This document shows positions 45,721-58,185 of a DNA stretch of 64,000 bases, piece by piece; position 1 is the stretch's first letter, and the number at the start of each line of letters is the position of its first letter. A model generated the notes under the pieces. That model did not search any database and was not told where the DNA came from. It saw only the letters and a list, made by a program, of their open reading frames with translations. Both the position numbers and the translations under genes were made by a program. The stretch comes from Argentina anserina. Its lineage: Eukaryota; Streptophyta; Magnoliopsida; Rosales; Rosaceae. The stretch lies in NCBI RefSeq assembly GCF_933775445.1, contig NC_065876.1:2542001-2606000 (forward strand), in the 5' to 3' direction.

Positions 45721-48700
45721 CTAATATCTTCCCTGCAAAAAAAAAGGCATGAGCTACATATGTCACTGCAAATTTCCTTGTTCTTTATCAATTGGTAATG
45801 ATACTCTGGTAGTAAATCGTTCATTTAGTTACTAAATAGAGGAGATTTTACCTGGCCCGTCCCTGTCCGTCCAATGTGTGCATAGTTTGTTTGTTCTCCT
45901 TCTCCTTCCAGGCTCCTTTGCCCCCCTTGGGTGAAACTCTGATTTCCATGAGCAGGGTATCCAGAAGTAGGTCCTTGGATGGGAGCAGCAGCTCTTGGTC
46001 CTTGCCCATAACCCCTGGCCATGTCTCCTTGGCCATAACCCCCAGCACTAGCCCCATGTCCATAACTTCCGGCACTGGGTCCTTGCCCATAACTTCCGGC
46101 AATGGGTCCTTGCCCATAAGACCCAGCATCCGGTCCTTGCCCATAAGACCCAGCATCCGGTCCTGGCCCATATGACCCAGCACCCGGCCCCGGCACATAC
46201 GATCCAGCATTAGGCCCTTGCCCATACGATCCAGCATTAGGCCCCTGGCCATACGATCCAGCACTCGGCCCTGGCCCATAAGATCCACCTGCTCCTGGGC
46301 CTCGAAGCCCACCCAAACCACGTCCAGGAGTTCCAGCACTCGGCCCTTGCCCGTATGATCCAGCACTCGGCCCTTGCCCGTATGATCCAGCACTCGGCCC
46401 TTGCCCATATGATCCAGCAGTCGGTACTTGCCCTGGGCCTTGAAGCCCACCCAAACCATGTACAGGAGTTCCAGAGCTTGGTCCTTGCCCATAACCATAT
46501 GTCCTATCATTACCCCCATATCCACCTTGACTAGGAGGTGCATATGTACTCTGATTTCCTTGTGGTCCGTTCCTTTGCACACTTTGGTTGTAAGTACCCT
46601 GATATGGAGGTATCGGATCTCTACCAGGCACATATGTGTCCCTTCCTCCAGAAGAACTAACTGGTGTCTGACCTCTAATTTCCCCTTGTCCTGGTGCGCC
46701 ATAAGTCTGCAGTGGAGGATTTTGTGAAGGCGCCATTTGGTTTTGATTACCCTGATATGAAGGTCTTGGATCTCTACCGGGCACAAATGTGTCCCTTCCT
46801 CCAGCAGGATTAACTGGTGTCTGTTGTGGAGGATTTTGTGAAGTCCTATAGTTTCCTCCACCTTGTGGAGACCCCTGTTGGCCATAAGAGGAATTTCCTT
46901 GCTGATTTGATCCTTGTTGCTCATATCTGTTACGATCACGGAATCTTGAGCCCTGTCTTTCATACTGAAATGGGGGCGGTCTGGGTGTAATTACCCCATT
47001 TTCATATTTGTCCCCTGAATTTTACGACAAAAAAATAGCTGAATCAAATAACTTCAAATGGAAGCTGAGCTGCTTGAGATAGATGTTCGATCCCCTTATT
47101 TTATAAAATCTAAATGAAAATCAAACAATGGTTGAATCAGCTGATAAATTACAACTCAGCATCCTCCAAGAAAATAAACACACCTCCATACTGCTTGTTT
47201 TGTGGATCAATGTAAGAATCTGGTAACACAAAAATAACTCCAGGAACACCTGTTCAAGGAAAATTTAGTTTCAGGCTATTTTGACTATTTAAAAATAGTG
47301 TAAGGATGATTCAAGGTGACAAAAAGTGCTATAAAACTACCATTAAACTTTTCTGACTCTTCCTCGGTCATCAACACCTGAAAGCCTGTATACGTTGTTG
47401 TGCTACAAGCATAAATTTTCTTTTTTGCCTCGTCCACACTGAATCACAGAGAATATGACATATTAATGTTCCATAACCAAACACTGGTCCTTTCAAAAAA
47501 AAACACTGGTTCAATATATTAAAGCAGAAGATGAAGCATCGAGGCATAATTCGGCAATACAAAATGCATTGTATGGTTACATGCATAAATGCATAATGCA
47601 TAATGCATTGAACAAACAGTGTCTCACACAATCAAGCATTAAATTACGTCCAAAACTAAACAAGAAATAAACAATCTATCAGGCAGTTGACGTCAATCAA
47701 CTTACTACGACTAATAAAGCACTCGACAATAAATCATAATTTCATGACAGCATGTCAAGGATGAAGGCAGCCCCAACTAAAAAAACAGAGACAGTGCAAT
47801 ATAAGTAGTTACAGTACCGCATGACGCAGTTCACTATTAATCAAAATAGATCATATAGCAACAGCTGCTTAACTCACCCTAGTTCTCTCCAAACAAGTCC
47901 AGTCTGCATTGTATAACACTAGCATTGAATTTGTATCTCTCGTTCCCACTCCACACCTATATATTCGATTTTTTACTCCACCTTTAACTATGTGGACAAT
48001 TACCGACTTTTTTATTGGTAAGAATCTCTTGTATAACAACCAAACCAGCTGCAAGCAGGCTAGTTTCTGCTCATAACGGTTTGATCACACTCATTGCTTC
48101 CTCAAACATATTTTTGACACCATGATAGATATGAACTTCATTTCGGCAAATTCCAAGCATATTGTAACCTAATACATGTGAAACTCATTCCATCGAATCG
48201 AAAGCAGTAACACTACGAATGATCCCAATTTATTTTGCAGTAATTTCTAAAAACATGTTCACACTAAATGATTAAACCATGAAATAGAGAGATGTAGAAA
48301 GAGATAGAGGTGACCTCATATTCAAGCCTTTAGCGCAGGTCTCCTCATAAGTCCTGATCATGTCCTCAGGAGGAGGCTTGTTATCTTTGGGGAAATCCAT
48401 GACGATGAGCCAGTGGTTGTAATCGCACCCTTCGAAAAGTATCGTGTCGGGGCCGATCTCCTCATTTTGGTTGCCGCCACCGTAGCTGGGATTGGTCCGT
48501 GCAGAGTAGAACGACGACGACCTGAACGATCGAGATTGGAATTGGAACTGGACAGTCGGCGATGGCTGAACAACGGCGACGGGGGAAGAGGACGAGCGCG
48601 GGACGGAAGAGAGTGCGGAGGTGGCTGACAGAGCACGGTGGAGAGTCGCGACGCCGCTGCTGCTTAGGCTTCGGCGGAGGCGGAGAAGGTTACGGGCCAT
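45721..48700 (-). CDS. MORF8: MORF8-like multiple organellar RNA editing factor with Gly-rich repeat tail
   Basis: Minus-strand exons: 48315-48700, about 47339-47440, 47186-47250, about 45848-47010, and a mini-exon 45721-45734. The ATG at 48698-48700 opens an Arg/Ser-rich dual-targeting presequence. The MORF domain follows, with [20 protein letters not shown] in exon 1 and [19 protein letters not shown] and [11 protein letters not shown] in exons 2 and 3. The last large exon encodes a Gln/Pro/Gly-rich tail. It includes about fifteen [13 protein letters not shown] units of 8-10 residues. The frame appears to splice at a CAG/GT near 45850 into a tiny exon giving GRY and a stop. The family binds PPR proteins and is needed for C-to-U editing in mitochondria and plastids. 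The tail is expected to be disordered. Confidence 0.9.
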
Positions 48701-48719
48701 GGCGGAGTTCTGTTGCAGA

Positions 48720-49590
48720 GAGAGTGAGTGATCAGAGGCTTTTCTAGGGTTTTAGAGTGTCTGGGGGATTATCAACAACAGCCAACACTTTCCTATAAAA
48801 AAATATATCTTTATTTCTTTAACTTCGTTTTTTATTTATTTTATCAGATGCGTCTTCTGTTTCAAACCTGGGCCAAATCTGTCTCTACTCTCTAGCTAGA
48901 TATGAACCCAACTATTAACCAAAAAAAAAAAGATATGAACCCAACTGCAAGCCCAGGCTACTCATAGAGCACATAGGACAATCATCAAAGGCCCTTGGAA
49001 CAAAATCAACAAATTATTTGAATCTTTGAATCGAAGGGTCAACCCTTTGCGAGCTAGTACCGGAAAATGCTTTCTGAAAAAGGAACTAAATATATAGCTA
49101 TTAGGTATAATAGTGCATAAGCCAAATAAATGAAAAAAGTTGCAAGTTACTCCCATGTAAAAGAGCACATAAGCATGTAATTACTAATTACGTGCTAGAT
49201 AAGATCATAGTGAACACTGCCTTCAAAATAACTCATCGTATAAAGTTGGTTCACAAATGCTTAATGCATATTACATCACTACAACAAAGTTCTCCTCTGA
49301 GACTAATTCCTATTGTGGATAATCAGTCTAAAGGTCGGCATTGAGCACCTACCTCTATGTCCACCTCAAACGTCTCTCTCTCATATTAATGCATACGCTG
49401 CTCTTGAAGTTGGCAATTTTTAGAGATCGATAAGGGTGACTATGATTGGTGTTACATGTGGATTGAAAGGAGGCGAACATAGCTCCAGGGTGCAACTTGG
49501 GAAGCTCCCAATCTTTTGCAAGGTTAGTCTCCAAGGCGAAGGGGGTTGCTCAAGTTGCTAGGAGCAGCGACAATAGTCAAGGCAATAAAA
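48720..49590. other. Intergenic region upstream of the MORF8-like gene
   Basis: Holds the MORF8 leader and promoter, then AT-rich DNA. No gene recognised. Confidence 0.5.
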
Positions 49591-49592
49591 CA

Positions 49593-49796
49593 ATAATCCC
49601 AATTTTGCAGTAATTTCTAAAAGCATGTTCACTTTAAATGATAAAATATTAAATAAAGAGATGTATAGAGAGAGGCGACCTGATATTCAAGCCTTCAGCG
49701 CAAGTCTCCTCATAAGTCCTGACCATGACCTCAGGAGGAGGCTTGTTATCTTTGCGGAAATCCATGAGGATGAACCAGTGGTTGTAATCGCAGTCT
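49593..49796 (-). pseudogene. Copied fragment of MORF8 exon 1 and intron 1
   Basis: About 200 bp repeats 48222-48425: the end of exon 1 (the stretch encoding [13 protein letters not shown] through EETCAKGLN) plus the first part of intron 1. There are roughly 20 scattered differences and small indels. No start codon, presequence or later exons are present. The copied segment stops inside the exon, so it arose by local DNA duplication, not by retroposition. Confidence 0.85.
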
Positions 49797-49799
49797 TAA

Positions 49800-50165
49800 T
49801 GGAGGAGAAAATAATTCAGTGATGTATAACTCGTTTTTCATGAAAGGATAATGGGTGATATAACTCTTTTTTCATGAAATGATTGATAACGGACCTTGAT
49901 ACATTTTATTAGAGGTGTCAACTGTGTCATCACTCTCGTCGTCTCGGGTTTAACTTGGTAGTCCGTAAAAATAAAGATTCTGTTTTACCATCTATATAGA
50001 GGAGAAAAGAATTTAGTGATGTATTTTTTTCATGAAAGTATAATGGGGTCTTAATATAAACATTTGTCACATTATATAGCTAGAGAGATTCACGAGAAAT
50101 CTAGTAACCTTACTTGCAATTGTTACATTTGTTCTAACTGAAGTGACAACAAGAGTTATTTCACT
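49800..50165. other. Short intergenic stretch before the Harbinger element
   Basis: AT-rich. It holds two diverged copies of a short phrase containing TCATGAAAG and GATAATGG (near 49838 and 50030), but no gene. Confidence 0.45.
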
Positions 50166-50759
50166 TGTAAGAGCATCCGCACCGGCGAGCAAATATGCTG
50201 GCGTGCTCGAGCAGGAGGAGGGACCAGCCGGAGGAGCTCGAGCAGGAGAAGGGGAGGCTCGCACCGGCGAGCAGGAGGAAGCGAGCTGCTCGCCCAGTCA
50301 ACCCAGCCGTGGTGCTCGTCCGATCGCTCGAGCAAATTTTGCTCCAGCGTTTGCTCGATCGCCTGGCAGAGCCCACCGCCCGTGGGTGACGTCAGGCAAG
50401 GGCCAATTTTTTTAATGTTAGGCGCGTGCGTGCACGCGCCAAAAAAAAATAGCGAGCCAATGAATGGCTGCCACGTGTCAAGCTGATTGGCCAACGGTCC
50501 AATTGATCTGGGTCTTCCATTTTGAATCAGAAATTACGATCCAACGGCCAGAATTAATTGGCAACGGCTACTATTTGATCATAACGGAAATAAACCCAAA
50601 AAATTGTAAAAAAATCCCCAAAATTTCAAAATTCTCCCAAAAAATTGCCTATAAATACTACTTCAATTTGTTATGAACTCACACCAATTTGTGCACAACA
50701 AATTTCACATCTTCCTCCATCTCCTCTCTCTTTTCGTTTAGCATTTTTTTCCAAAACAA

Positions 50760-51980
50760 TGGGCACCCATTGGCTTCCTTTCGAAGATTTACAAATGTGC
50801 ATTTCTTTTGTCCGTCATAGCATTGATGAATATGACGGTCACAAACAAAAGAGGGACAAATTGTGGGAGACAATTCATGGCGATTATATGCAAAATTGGG
50901 TGCTAGCACCGGGTGAGAAACCTCCGAATGAGCCAAGGACCGAATCGCGCTCGCTTCTCACTACAACAAGTTCAAGCTACTCTTGCAAAAATGGGGCGAA
51001 TGTTTGGCGGCATCACGACAACGTATAGCTAGCGGCACTTCGCTAATGGACGAAGCAATGTGTTATCATATATTATAATTTTTATTTGATTATATGAATT
51101 AAATTATGTAATTTATATCTAATTTGTTTAAATATGTAGCATTGTTTACATATTTAATTATTTTAATATATCTAATTTTGTTTACATTATTTGTTTTATT
51201 TAATTTGTTTAAATATGTAGCATTGATTACATTATTTGTTTTAATATATCTAATTTGTTACATTATTTGTTTTATCTAATTTATTTAAATTATGTAATTA
51301 AATAAATACCTAATATAAGTTTTTTACATCAGGAACGACAAGCTCAATAATGTTACTATAATGCCAAGAAGAAAAAGTTTACACACTTTGAATGTTGGGA
51401 AGTGGTTAAAGATCATCCATCTTTCGTTGCGGTGCTACCTACTACTCTATCTCCATATGCAAGTAGTTACCACGGTACTCATTCCGCAACTGAATCATCT
51501 CCAACCATCAATTTGGATGACGACCAATTGAATGAGACACCTCAAAGCAACACGGCAGCTCCATCGAGTCCACCTAGACCAATGGGAACCAAGGCGGCAA
51601 AGGAAGCTAGGTGCCAAAAGAAACAGAGTAATACTCCTATTGAGTAACGGGTGGAGGTTTTGCATACCATTGCAAGTGACCAAACATCATGGCATACCAA
51701 GAGGCTAGCCCATAATGAAAGTGAGCTTAATTATTATGCGGAGTACATAGACATTCAAAAGCGAAAAGAAACAAGGGCGGAAGAAGAGTTACGATTGAAG
51801 AAACAAGAGAATGACACAAGGATCATGACAATGGATTTGGAGGCTATGACCCCAATCTCGAAAAGGTATTTTACCAAGAGGAAACTAGCAATCCTTAATG
51901 AAGGAGAAGCTAGTCAAGATCAACCTACCGATGAAACATATTCGGATTGTTATCACCCAAATCGCGTGCTTTTTCCATAG
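50760..51980 (+). pseudogene. PIF/Harbinger ORF1 (SANT/NAM-like DNA-binding accessory protein), decayed
   Basis: Begins at the ATG at 50760 with a trihelix/SANT-like region (PFEDLQMCISFVRHS, then KRDKLWETI). Near 50945 a frameshift is needed to continue into SHYNKFKLLLQKWG and onwards. After a probable intron (about 51070-51333) the frame resumes with an in-frame TAA, then KFTHFECWEVVKDHPSF. A stop at 51645-51647 precedes the coiled C-terminal part (KRKETRAEEELRLKKQEND). ORF1 proteins bind the element ends and bring the transposase into the nucleus. Confidence 0.82.
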
Positions 51981-52175
51981 TAGTTATAGTATTGTACTAA
52001 GAATAAATATGGGCTTGCCTCGTCATTTTATGTAATTTAAATTTTTCGAGAAATAAAATGCAATTTATTTATTAAGTTGAAATTGAAATACACATTAAAT
52101 TAAAACACATACTGAAATTAAACACAAGCTTAATAATTAAACACAAACATCATGAAAACACACAATAAAACATAT

Positions 52176-53470
52176 TTAAAGTATTTCACCGGTTTCCACT
52201 CTCCAAATGTGTTTCACCAAGTCTTTATGGAGCTCTCGATGGATGTAAGCGGATTCGAGATCGGCAACACGATCGTGAAACCGTTGTATATTAGCTCCAT
52301 CTCTACTTATTGGCTCAAAAAGAACTCGATTCCCTTGTGCATTCACCAGCCCATCATAAACCCGGAAAGCCCTCGATGGGTTTTGCAAGTCTTCTTCTTC
52401 TTCCTCATCATCATCCTCATCATCCACATACTCTTCCTCAACAATCATGTTATGCAATATAATGCAAGCTAACATGATGGTAGTCATTACCGATTTGTGG
52501 TGCAATGTCAACTATGACGTATAATTGCCCATCAAGATTGCAAGATGCCAAATGCCCTCTCCACATCTTTCCGGTATGCCTCTTGTTTCTTTGCGAAGTG
52601 CTTATCTTGCGGCGTCTGGGGATTGGAAATTGTTTTGACAAATGTAGAGTACCTTGGATATATTCCGTCAGCCAGATAATAAGCTGTGGTGTACCTCTGC
52701 CCGTGGACTTCGTAGACGACACTTGGGCCTATTCCGGCAAGGATCTCTGAGAACACATTCGATAGGTGGAGCACATTAATGTCATTTTTAGCTCCAGGAC
52801 AGCCAAAAAAACTGTGCCATATCCACGTATCATACGAGGCCACTGCCTCTAGGATAACCGTTGGGCGACCCTTTCGGCCCGAGTATGCCTCTTGATAGGC
52901 GGTTGGGCAGTTCTTCCACTCCCAATGCATGCAGTCGATGCTTCCAATCATACATAGAAAACCTCGGCGTTCTGCTTTAGCTAGTAGTCGCGTGAGGTCT
53001 ACCGGTGTTGGACTGCGGAGGTATCTTGGACCATAGAGATGAACAACTTGGCTGCAAAACTCCTTCATACATTTCAGGGTAGTCGATTCCCCCATCCTTG
53101 TAATTTCAGTACACTGATCTGCGGCTGACCCGTACGCTAGCATTCGTAGAGCCCCGGTCATCTTTTGTTGGGGAACTTGCCCTAGCAAACCAGTGGCGTC
53201 TTCTCTTTGATGCCAAGACATGTCGTGGTTGCAGAGGTCCGTCATGATAATGTTGAATCGGTCTCTGCTCATCCTGTACCTCCGACGAATGTCTTGAGCG
53301 TCGAAAATTGGACGTTCGATGAAGTAATCTTCCATGAGATTGTGTCCCCTAAATAGCCTTTGACGTGGCTTATTCGGTTTTTTACCGCGACGTGAACCGC
53401 TTGGTCGTGTTGATTCATCATCGTGTTGTGCTTCCGCCATGACCACCTGATTCACGAATGATTGCTCCAT
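52176..53470 (-). pseudogene. PIF/Harbinger DDE transposase, decayed
   Basis: From the ATG at 53468-53470 one long frame covers an N-terminal helix-turn-helix region and most of the DDE_4-type catalytic domain. The first Asp is in GSIDCMHW, the second Asp in GCPGAKNDINVLHLS, and the Glu in VERAFGILQS. Directly after this Glu the frame hits TGA where relatives have Arg. A small indel then puts the remaining C-terminal part (52176-52511, with LACIILHNMIVE and an acidic stretch) in another frame. So the catalytic triad survives but the protein is cut at about three quarters of its length. Confidence 0.9.
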
Positions 53471-54039
53471 ATCGTCATCCTCTTCTTGTTAACGTTGTCT
53501 CCGCCTGAAAAAATTATGGAAGCTGAAAGGATTCATCAGAGTGATGAACAAGGAAATGTTGCTAAGTGTTTAGATTGAAGGATGAGTTATAATGAGTGAT
53601 ATTAGACGTTTTTATAGCAAATTGATCGAAAATCTTATCAGAAATTTGGTCCAATTATTTTGCTGACAGTGACACGTGTCAATTCTCTACTAGTCGAAAA
53701 TCTTATCGGAAATCTGCTCCAATTATTTTAGCGACAATGACACGTGGCAGTGACACCTGTCAATTATCTATTAGTCGAAAATCTTATCGGAAATTTTGAA
53801 TAATATCGAGTCGATAATGACACGTGGCACATTATTATTGGTTGTAAATATATCTGGTAAAAAAAATTAATTATTTCACAACAAGACAAAATTGAATTGC
53901 TCAAGCAAATTGTAAATGAGTGTGTGAAAAAATCGATTTGCTTGAGCAAAATATGAAATCGATTTGCTTGAAGCAAAATTTGCTTCTTGCCCTACCATTT
54001 GCTTAAGCAAATACAATTTATGGGTGCGGATGCTCTAAA

Positions 54040-55260
54040 ATGCATCTTATCAGACATGAAATTCGTCATATGCAAAAACATCACCCTTACCCGTAATTTT
54101 ATTTATAAAAAAATATTACATAAGGAAATGGCGTTGACTAGGCCAAACAAGACAATAAACAAGGCATACCCACAACTTGGTGAAAACTAAACAAAAGCAT
54201 CAAAGCAAATGAATTATAACTGACCATCTATTATCAAAAAAGAAAACAAACAAGAATTTCATAAGATGGAGCAATTCAAAAGCTAAGAAAATCTATAATA
54301 TATCACTTAATTAGCAAAAATCATGAATATATTAAAACCTGTGAGGAAGCTTGAAAGCTTTAGTCACCAAATAGCACCATCATTTGAAGCACCATAATTT
54401 TCCGAGTTGTCCGTTAAAGAATGAACTTGTCTATATATATACGTGAGAGATTTGAAATTAATAGAATGATCACGACTGTTGTTCCTTTTTAGTCGCCACA
54501 TCATCAAACATGGTGAGAAGAAATCACGAATTACCAAGGTCAAATCTATCTAGAGCCTCACTTAGTGCTAACTAAGACTTCAGCTTCAATGGCAATAGTG
54601 ACCTCAAGTATATTAGCAAATGCCTCTTTGAACAAACCATTTGAATCTTTGATTCCCTCAACCTTTTGCAAGCTAGTCCTCGTAAATGCAATCTAAAAAC
54701 ACAACTCATGTCTTGTGTAATATGACAAGTCAAACTCACGAAATCTTACTTATAAGGGTTTAGAGTGCGTTATATATATATTAATGGTAGTCTATTTCTT
54801 TTTATACTCGAATTAAAAATTTAATATGATGACTCTCCTCCGAACTTAACGCCCGAGGACGCGCGCCGATGCCACGTGGCCCCAAACCACCGACAGGCGC
54901 GAAATCACCAAAAAGCGCGTGGCAGAATCGTAAATCGACGCGCTTTAGGAGGGCGGGGGCTTTGTTTCCGTGCCCTAATCGCCTGCGAGCGAGATCTGCC
55001 CCTCTTATCCTGAACGACCAATGAACAACGCCCTCGTCCGATAAATCCATATATCAACCATGTCCCTCCTGCTGGTTCTCCTGCACCTCCGATCGTCAAT
55101 CGGTTCAGATACGTCGTGTTACGCCGTCTGACTCGTTCCTCCGGTAACCCGATTCAACTCAGTACAACCCGGTGAGTCCGATCTCCTCCAGATCTGTTAG
55201 TTTTCGCTCGATTTTGTTGGCATCTGTATTGATTTCCGGCTTGTTGCGGCTTACGCAGGT
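54040..55260. other. Intergenic region and promoter of the Dr1 gene
   Basis: The first 750 bp are AT-rich without a recognised feature. From about 54840 the sequence becomes GC-rich, with a G-box. A likely leader intron runs from GT at 55172 to AG at 55258, just before the start codon at 55266. Confidence 0.5.
54871..54880 (+). promoter_or_regulatory. Perfect G-box palindrome in the Dr1 promoter
   Basis: GCCACGTGGC, the full palindromic G-box bound by bZIP and bHLH factors, about 390 bp upstream of the Dr1 start codon. Occupancy is inferred only from the motif. Confidence 0.45.
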
Positions 55261-55265
55261 CAGGT

Positions 55266-57025
55266 ATGGAACCGATGGATATCGTCGGTAAGTCAAAAGA
55301 AGACGCTTCGCTTCCGAAAGGTATAGATTTGACTTTGTGGTAAATTTTCAATGTTAGGTTAATCGATTTTGTGGCTTCTGGATTGGATGTGGTCCGTGAG
55401 AAGATGAATCGGTTTTCAGTTATTTCATGGTTTTTCGCTGATTTGATATGACGGAACGATTCACTGTATAGGTCATCCTACAGATTTATTTATTTATTTT
55501 CTTGAATAATTAATGCGTGAGTTGGTGTTTTTGTTGAAATTAAGAGTGGATTAGCTTGTAAATAGAATGAACAGATTGAACAGAAGCCTAGCATTTTGCT
55601 CATAGAGATGTTTAAGTAGATCTACATGGTTTGGAGTAATTTTTTTACTGTATGTATTTTATATTTACTGTATTGTGGATTGAAACAAGTGCTTAATCAA
55701 TTATTTCTGAGGTTTCAAACACAATCTGTAGCATGCTTGGAACTTTTACTGGTTTTGTATATGTGCTGCAACTTCGTAGTTCTTATATTGAAGTTGATTA
55801 CTGAGTGATGTATTGTTTCTTCTCAGCAACCATGACCAAGATCATTAAGGAGATGTTGCCTCCAGATGTACGCGTCGCAAGAGACGCTCAAGATCTTCTC
55901 ATCGAGTGTTGTGTAGGTGGGGATAAATGGATGAGTGGTTTGGTTAACGTTTTCTTTTGACATAGCATTCTTGAACACTTTGCTCTTTGTTTTTGTACTG
56001 TATTGATGAAATATGTGATGATGTTTGGTGTGTTTAAATTTTAAACTGATTTAGTACTTCTTTTGTGCCCTTGCAGAGTTTATAAATCTCATCTCATCAG
56101 AGTCTAATGAAGTTTGTAGCAGAGAGGAGAAAAGAACAATAGCTCCTGAGCATGTGCTCAAGGCTTTGCAGGTTCTTGACCAACTCTGGCCATATGTTTC
56201 AATGTCTTGATAGTTGATACTAGTTTTTGTTCTTTGTGTTGTCCTGTGTGTTTCGCTAATCGGTCTAGTCCATAAAGAACCTGGGTTCAGTTTAATGATA
56301 ATTGATGTTCCTGTAATCTATGCGTCTGCATCTTTTACTTGCATCATTTTTGTGAGATATAGTTCATTCTTTTGTAATTCTGAAACTGGGTGGTTAGTAA
56401 GTTCCGTCATATATCCTTGAAAAGTTTAAAGGTAGCTTAAAGTGATCCTTAGTTAATATTTGGTAAAAGATGGTTAATCATTTCATTGGGATATGAATCA
56501 ACAACATATATAGATCTTTTGGGACATCACTGACATGGCATATAGATGAAATGTGTAGAGACTACTGCCGCAGTATTGGTAATGTGATTCAGATAGACAT
56601 CTTGCAATCAGTTGGCAACAGTTTCCTTGTACTGACTACATAATTAATCTGGTTGCACTTTGACACTTATTTTCTTCCTCAGGTTCTTGGGTTCAGTGAG
56701 TACATTGAAGAAGTTTATGCAGCATATGAACAACACAAGATTGAGACTGTGGTAAGTTTCCGTTATGTTATGCTTTATGTAGTTTGTACTAGTATTACAA
56801 GGTTGTGATTGCTGTGAAGTTGCAGCATAGACAGTGTACTGATGAGAATTGAATCGTGTCCAGCATGATGTAGCCAAGAGTGTCAAATGGGGCAATGGAG
56901 CAGAGATGACTGAGGAACAAGCCTTGGCCGAGCAGCAGAGGATGTTTGCTGAGGCACGTGCCAGAATGAATGGAGGTGCAACTGCGCCCAAGCAACCAGA
57001 CCCAGACCAAACTTTAGAGAGCTAA
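55266..57025 (+). CDS. Dr1 / NC2-beta histone-fold transcriptional repressor (NF-YB12/13-like)
   Basis: Five exons: 55266-55320, 55827-55916, 56077-56171, 56693-56751 and 56864-57025, all with GT-AG sites and in frame. They encode about 153 residues beginning MEPMDIVGKSK. The H2B-type histone fold covers about residues 18-100, with ATMTKIIKEMLPPDVRVARD for helices 1-2, CCVEFINLISSESN for helix 2, and IAPEHVLKALQVLGF for the last helices. A C-terminal helical tail holds EEQALAEQQRMFAEARARMN. Dr1 pairs with DRAP1 (NC2-alpha) to bind TBP on promoters and block TFIIA and TFIIB. The small size and the missing CCAAT-box residues separate it from NF-YB proper. No break is seen. Confidence 0.93.
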
Positions 57026-57029
57026 CTCG

Positions 57030-58185
57030 TTAGGATATCCTTCATTTTCCTTCAACCGTAGGCAGGCTCATCGATTGAGCTTCTCTCTAAAAGTTATGTA
57101 CAAATTCATTTGACTAGCCAGCAGGCCCATCTCAATATGCACTCCTATGTTGTATTCTCGTTATGGATCCATGTCTATTAGTGAATGTAATTAGTGCGAG
57201 TTTATCCGAATCCTGGCATCAAAACCTCATGTAATTATCTGGTCTCGTTATTTTAGTTATTGCAGGCTAGCATTTAGCAGTGTCACTGGCAATGATGCAA
57301 TCCTTACGAAAGAAAGCCCTCTTCTATCTTCTTTCTAACCTTTGATTCCTTCTGGGTTTGCATCCATATCCAGATAAGGTAACCTTGGTGGAACTAATCT
57401 AATCGTGTTGATTACGATGCTTCAATAGCACAGTGACAGTGGTAGGGGTCCCCCCACAAACATTGAGGTGCCAGACTGCCAGTTTCGCAGGTAGGTGAAG
57501 ATCGAAAATGTAAACTCTGCGCCCAACATAAGCCATGCCCATGAGAGCTCAGGGTCCTGAAATTGGAACAGGGTCGACCTTGTTTGAGAGTCCCAGTAAA
57601 CACCACCACCATACCTGTGCAGTGGAAGAAGATGAAGACACGGGTAATGGTAATGAGATGCTGACATCAGCATGTCTGGTTTTGGGTTTGGTTTGGTGCA
57701 ATTCCTTTGCTGTTTTTGTGATTGAAGTCAAAAAGGGGCAGTCAAGCAAGCCAAAAATGAAAAATGGAAAAATGGAAAAAATGAAGAAATCCTCTATGCC
57801 ACTTTGCTTTAGCTTGGGTTGCCCCCACTAGAAAGTGAAATCACAACCCCATTGTCTCCTCAGATTCCCCTTTCTTTTATGTTTTGAAAACCAATAAAAA
57901 ATCTAGACACCCCTATTGTTACAGTTTTGGGTGGGTCATAGAACTCTATGTTTCATTTGTCAGGATTCTCTTTGGGTCTCCCTCTCCTGCTACTAGAAAC
58001 AAAGAGAATTAATGCAAAACACACACCTCCCCCTCCCCCTCCTTGCTCAATAAAAGAGAAGACACCAGAAACTAGAACTAGAACTACCCTCCCACTCTCT
58101 TCTTCTTTACTCACCAACCAACCAACCCACCCACCCTCCTCTTCCATTCATTGCCTTTCCTTTTTCTTATGCTACAACAACACTA
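57030..58185. other. Intergenic region between Dr1 and the MIZ1-like gene
   Basis: Dr1 3' region, then AT-rich DNA, then a C-rich leader-like sequence from about 58020 (runs of CCCCCTCC) up to the MIZ1-like start codon. Open frames on both strands near 57410-57830 have no recognisable product. Confidence 0.5.

Larger units (their letters stand above)
50171..54035. mobile_element. PIF/Harbinger DNA transposon, about 3.9 kb
   Basis: The ends are inverted, GAGCATCCGCACC on the left and GGTGCGGATGCTC on the right, flanked by the 3-bp duplication TAA (50168-50170 and 54036-54038) that PIF/Harbinger elements prefer. It carries the two genes expected of an autonomous copy, divergently placed around a common centre: the plus-strand ORF1 (SANT/NAM-like) and the minus-strand DDE transposase. 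Both are broken, so this copy is dead, but its ends and layout are complete. Near both ends are GAGCAAAT and TTGCTTGAGC-like subterminal motifs. Confidence 0.92.

Noticed and set aside
45848..46963. Long second frame (371 codons) across the MORF8 last exon
   Set aside because: It is a shadow produced by the in-phase DNA repeats of the MORF8 tail and contains no recognisable domain.
57412..57831. Several frames of 66-98 codons on both strands
   Set aside because: They overlap each other, lack similarity and lie in the promoter region of the MIZ1-like gene.
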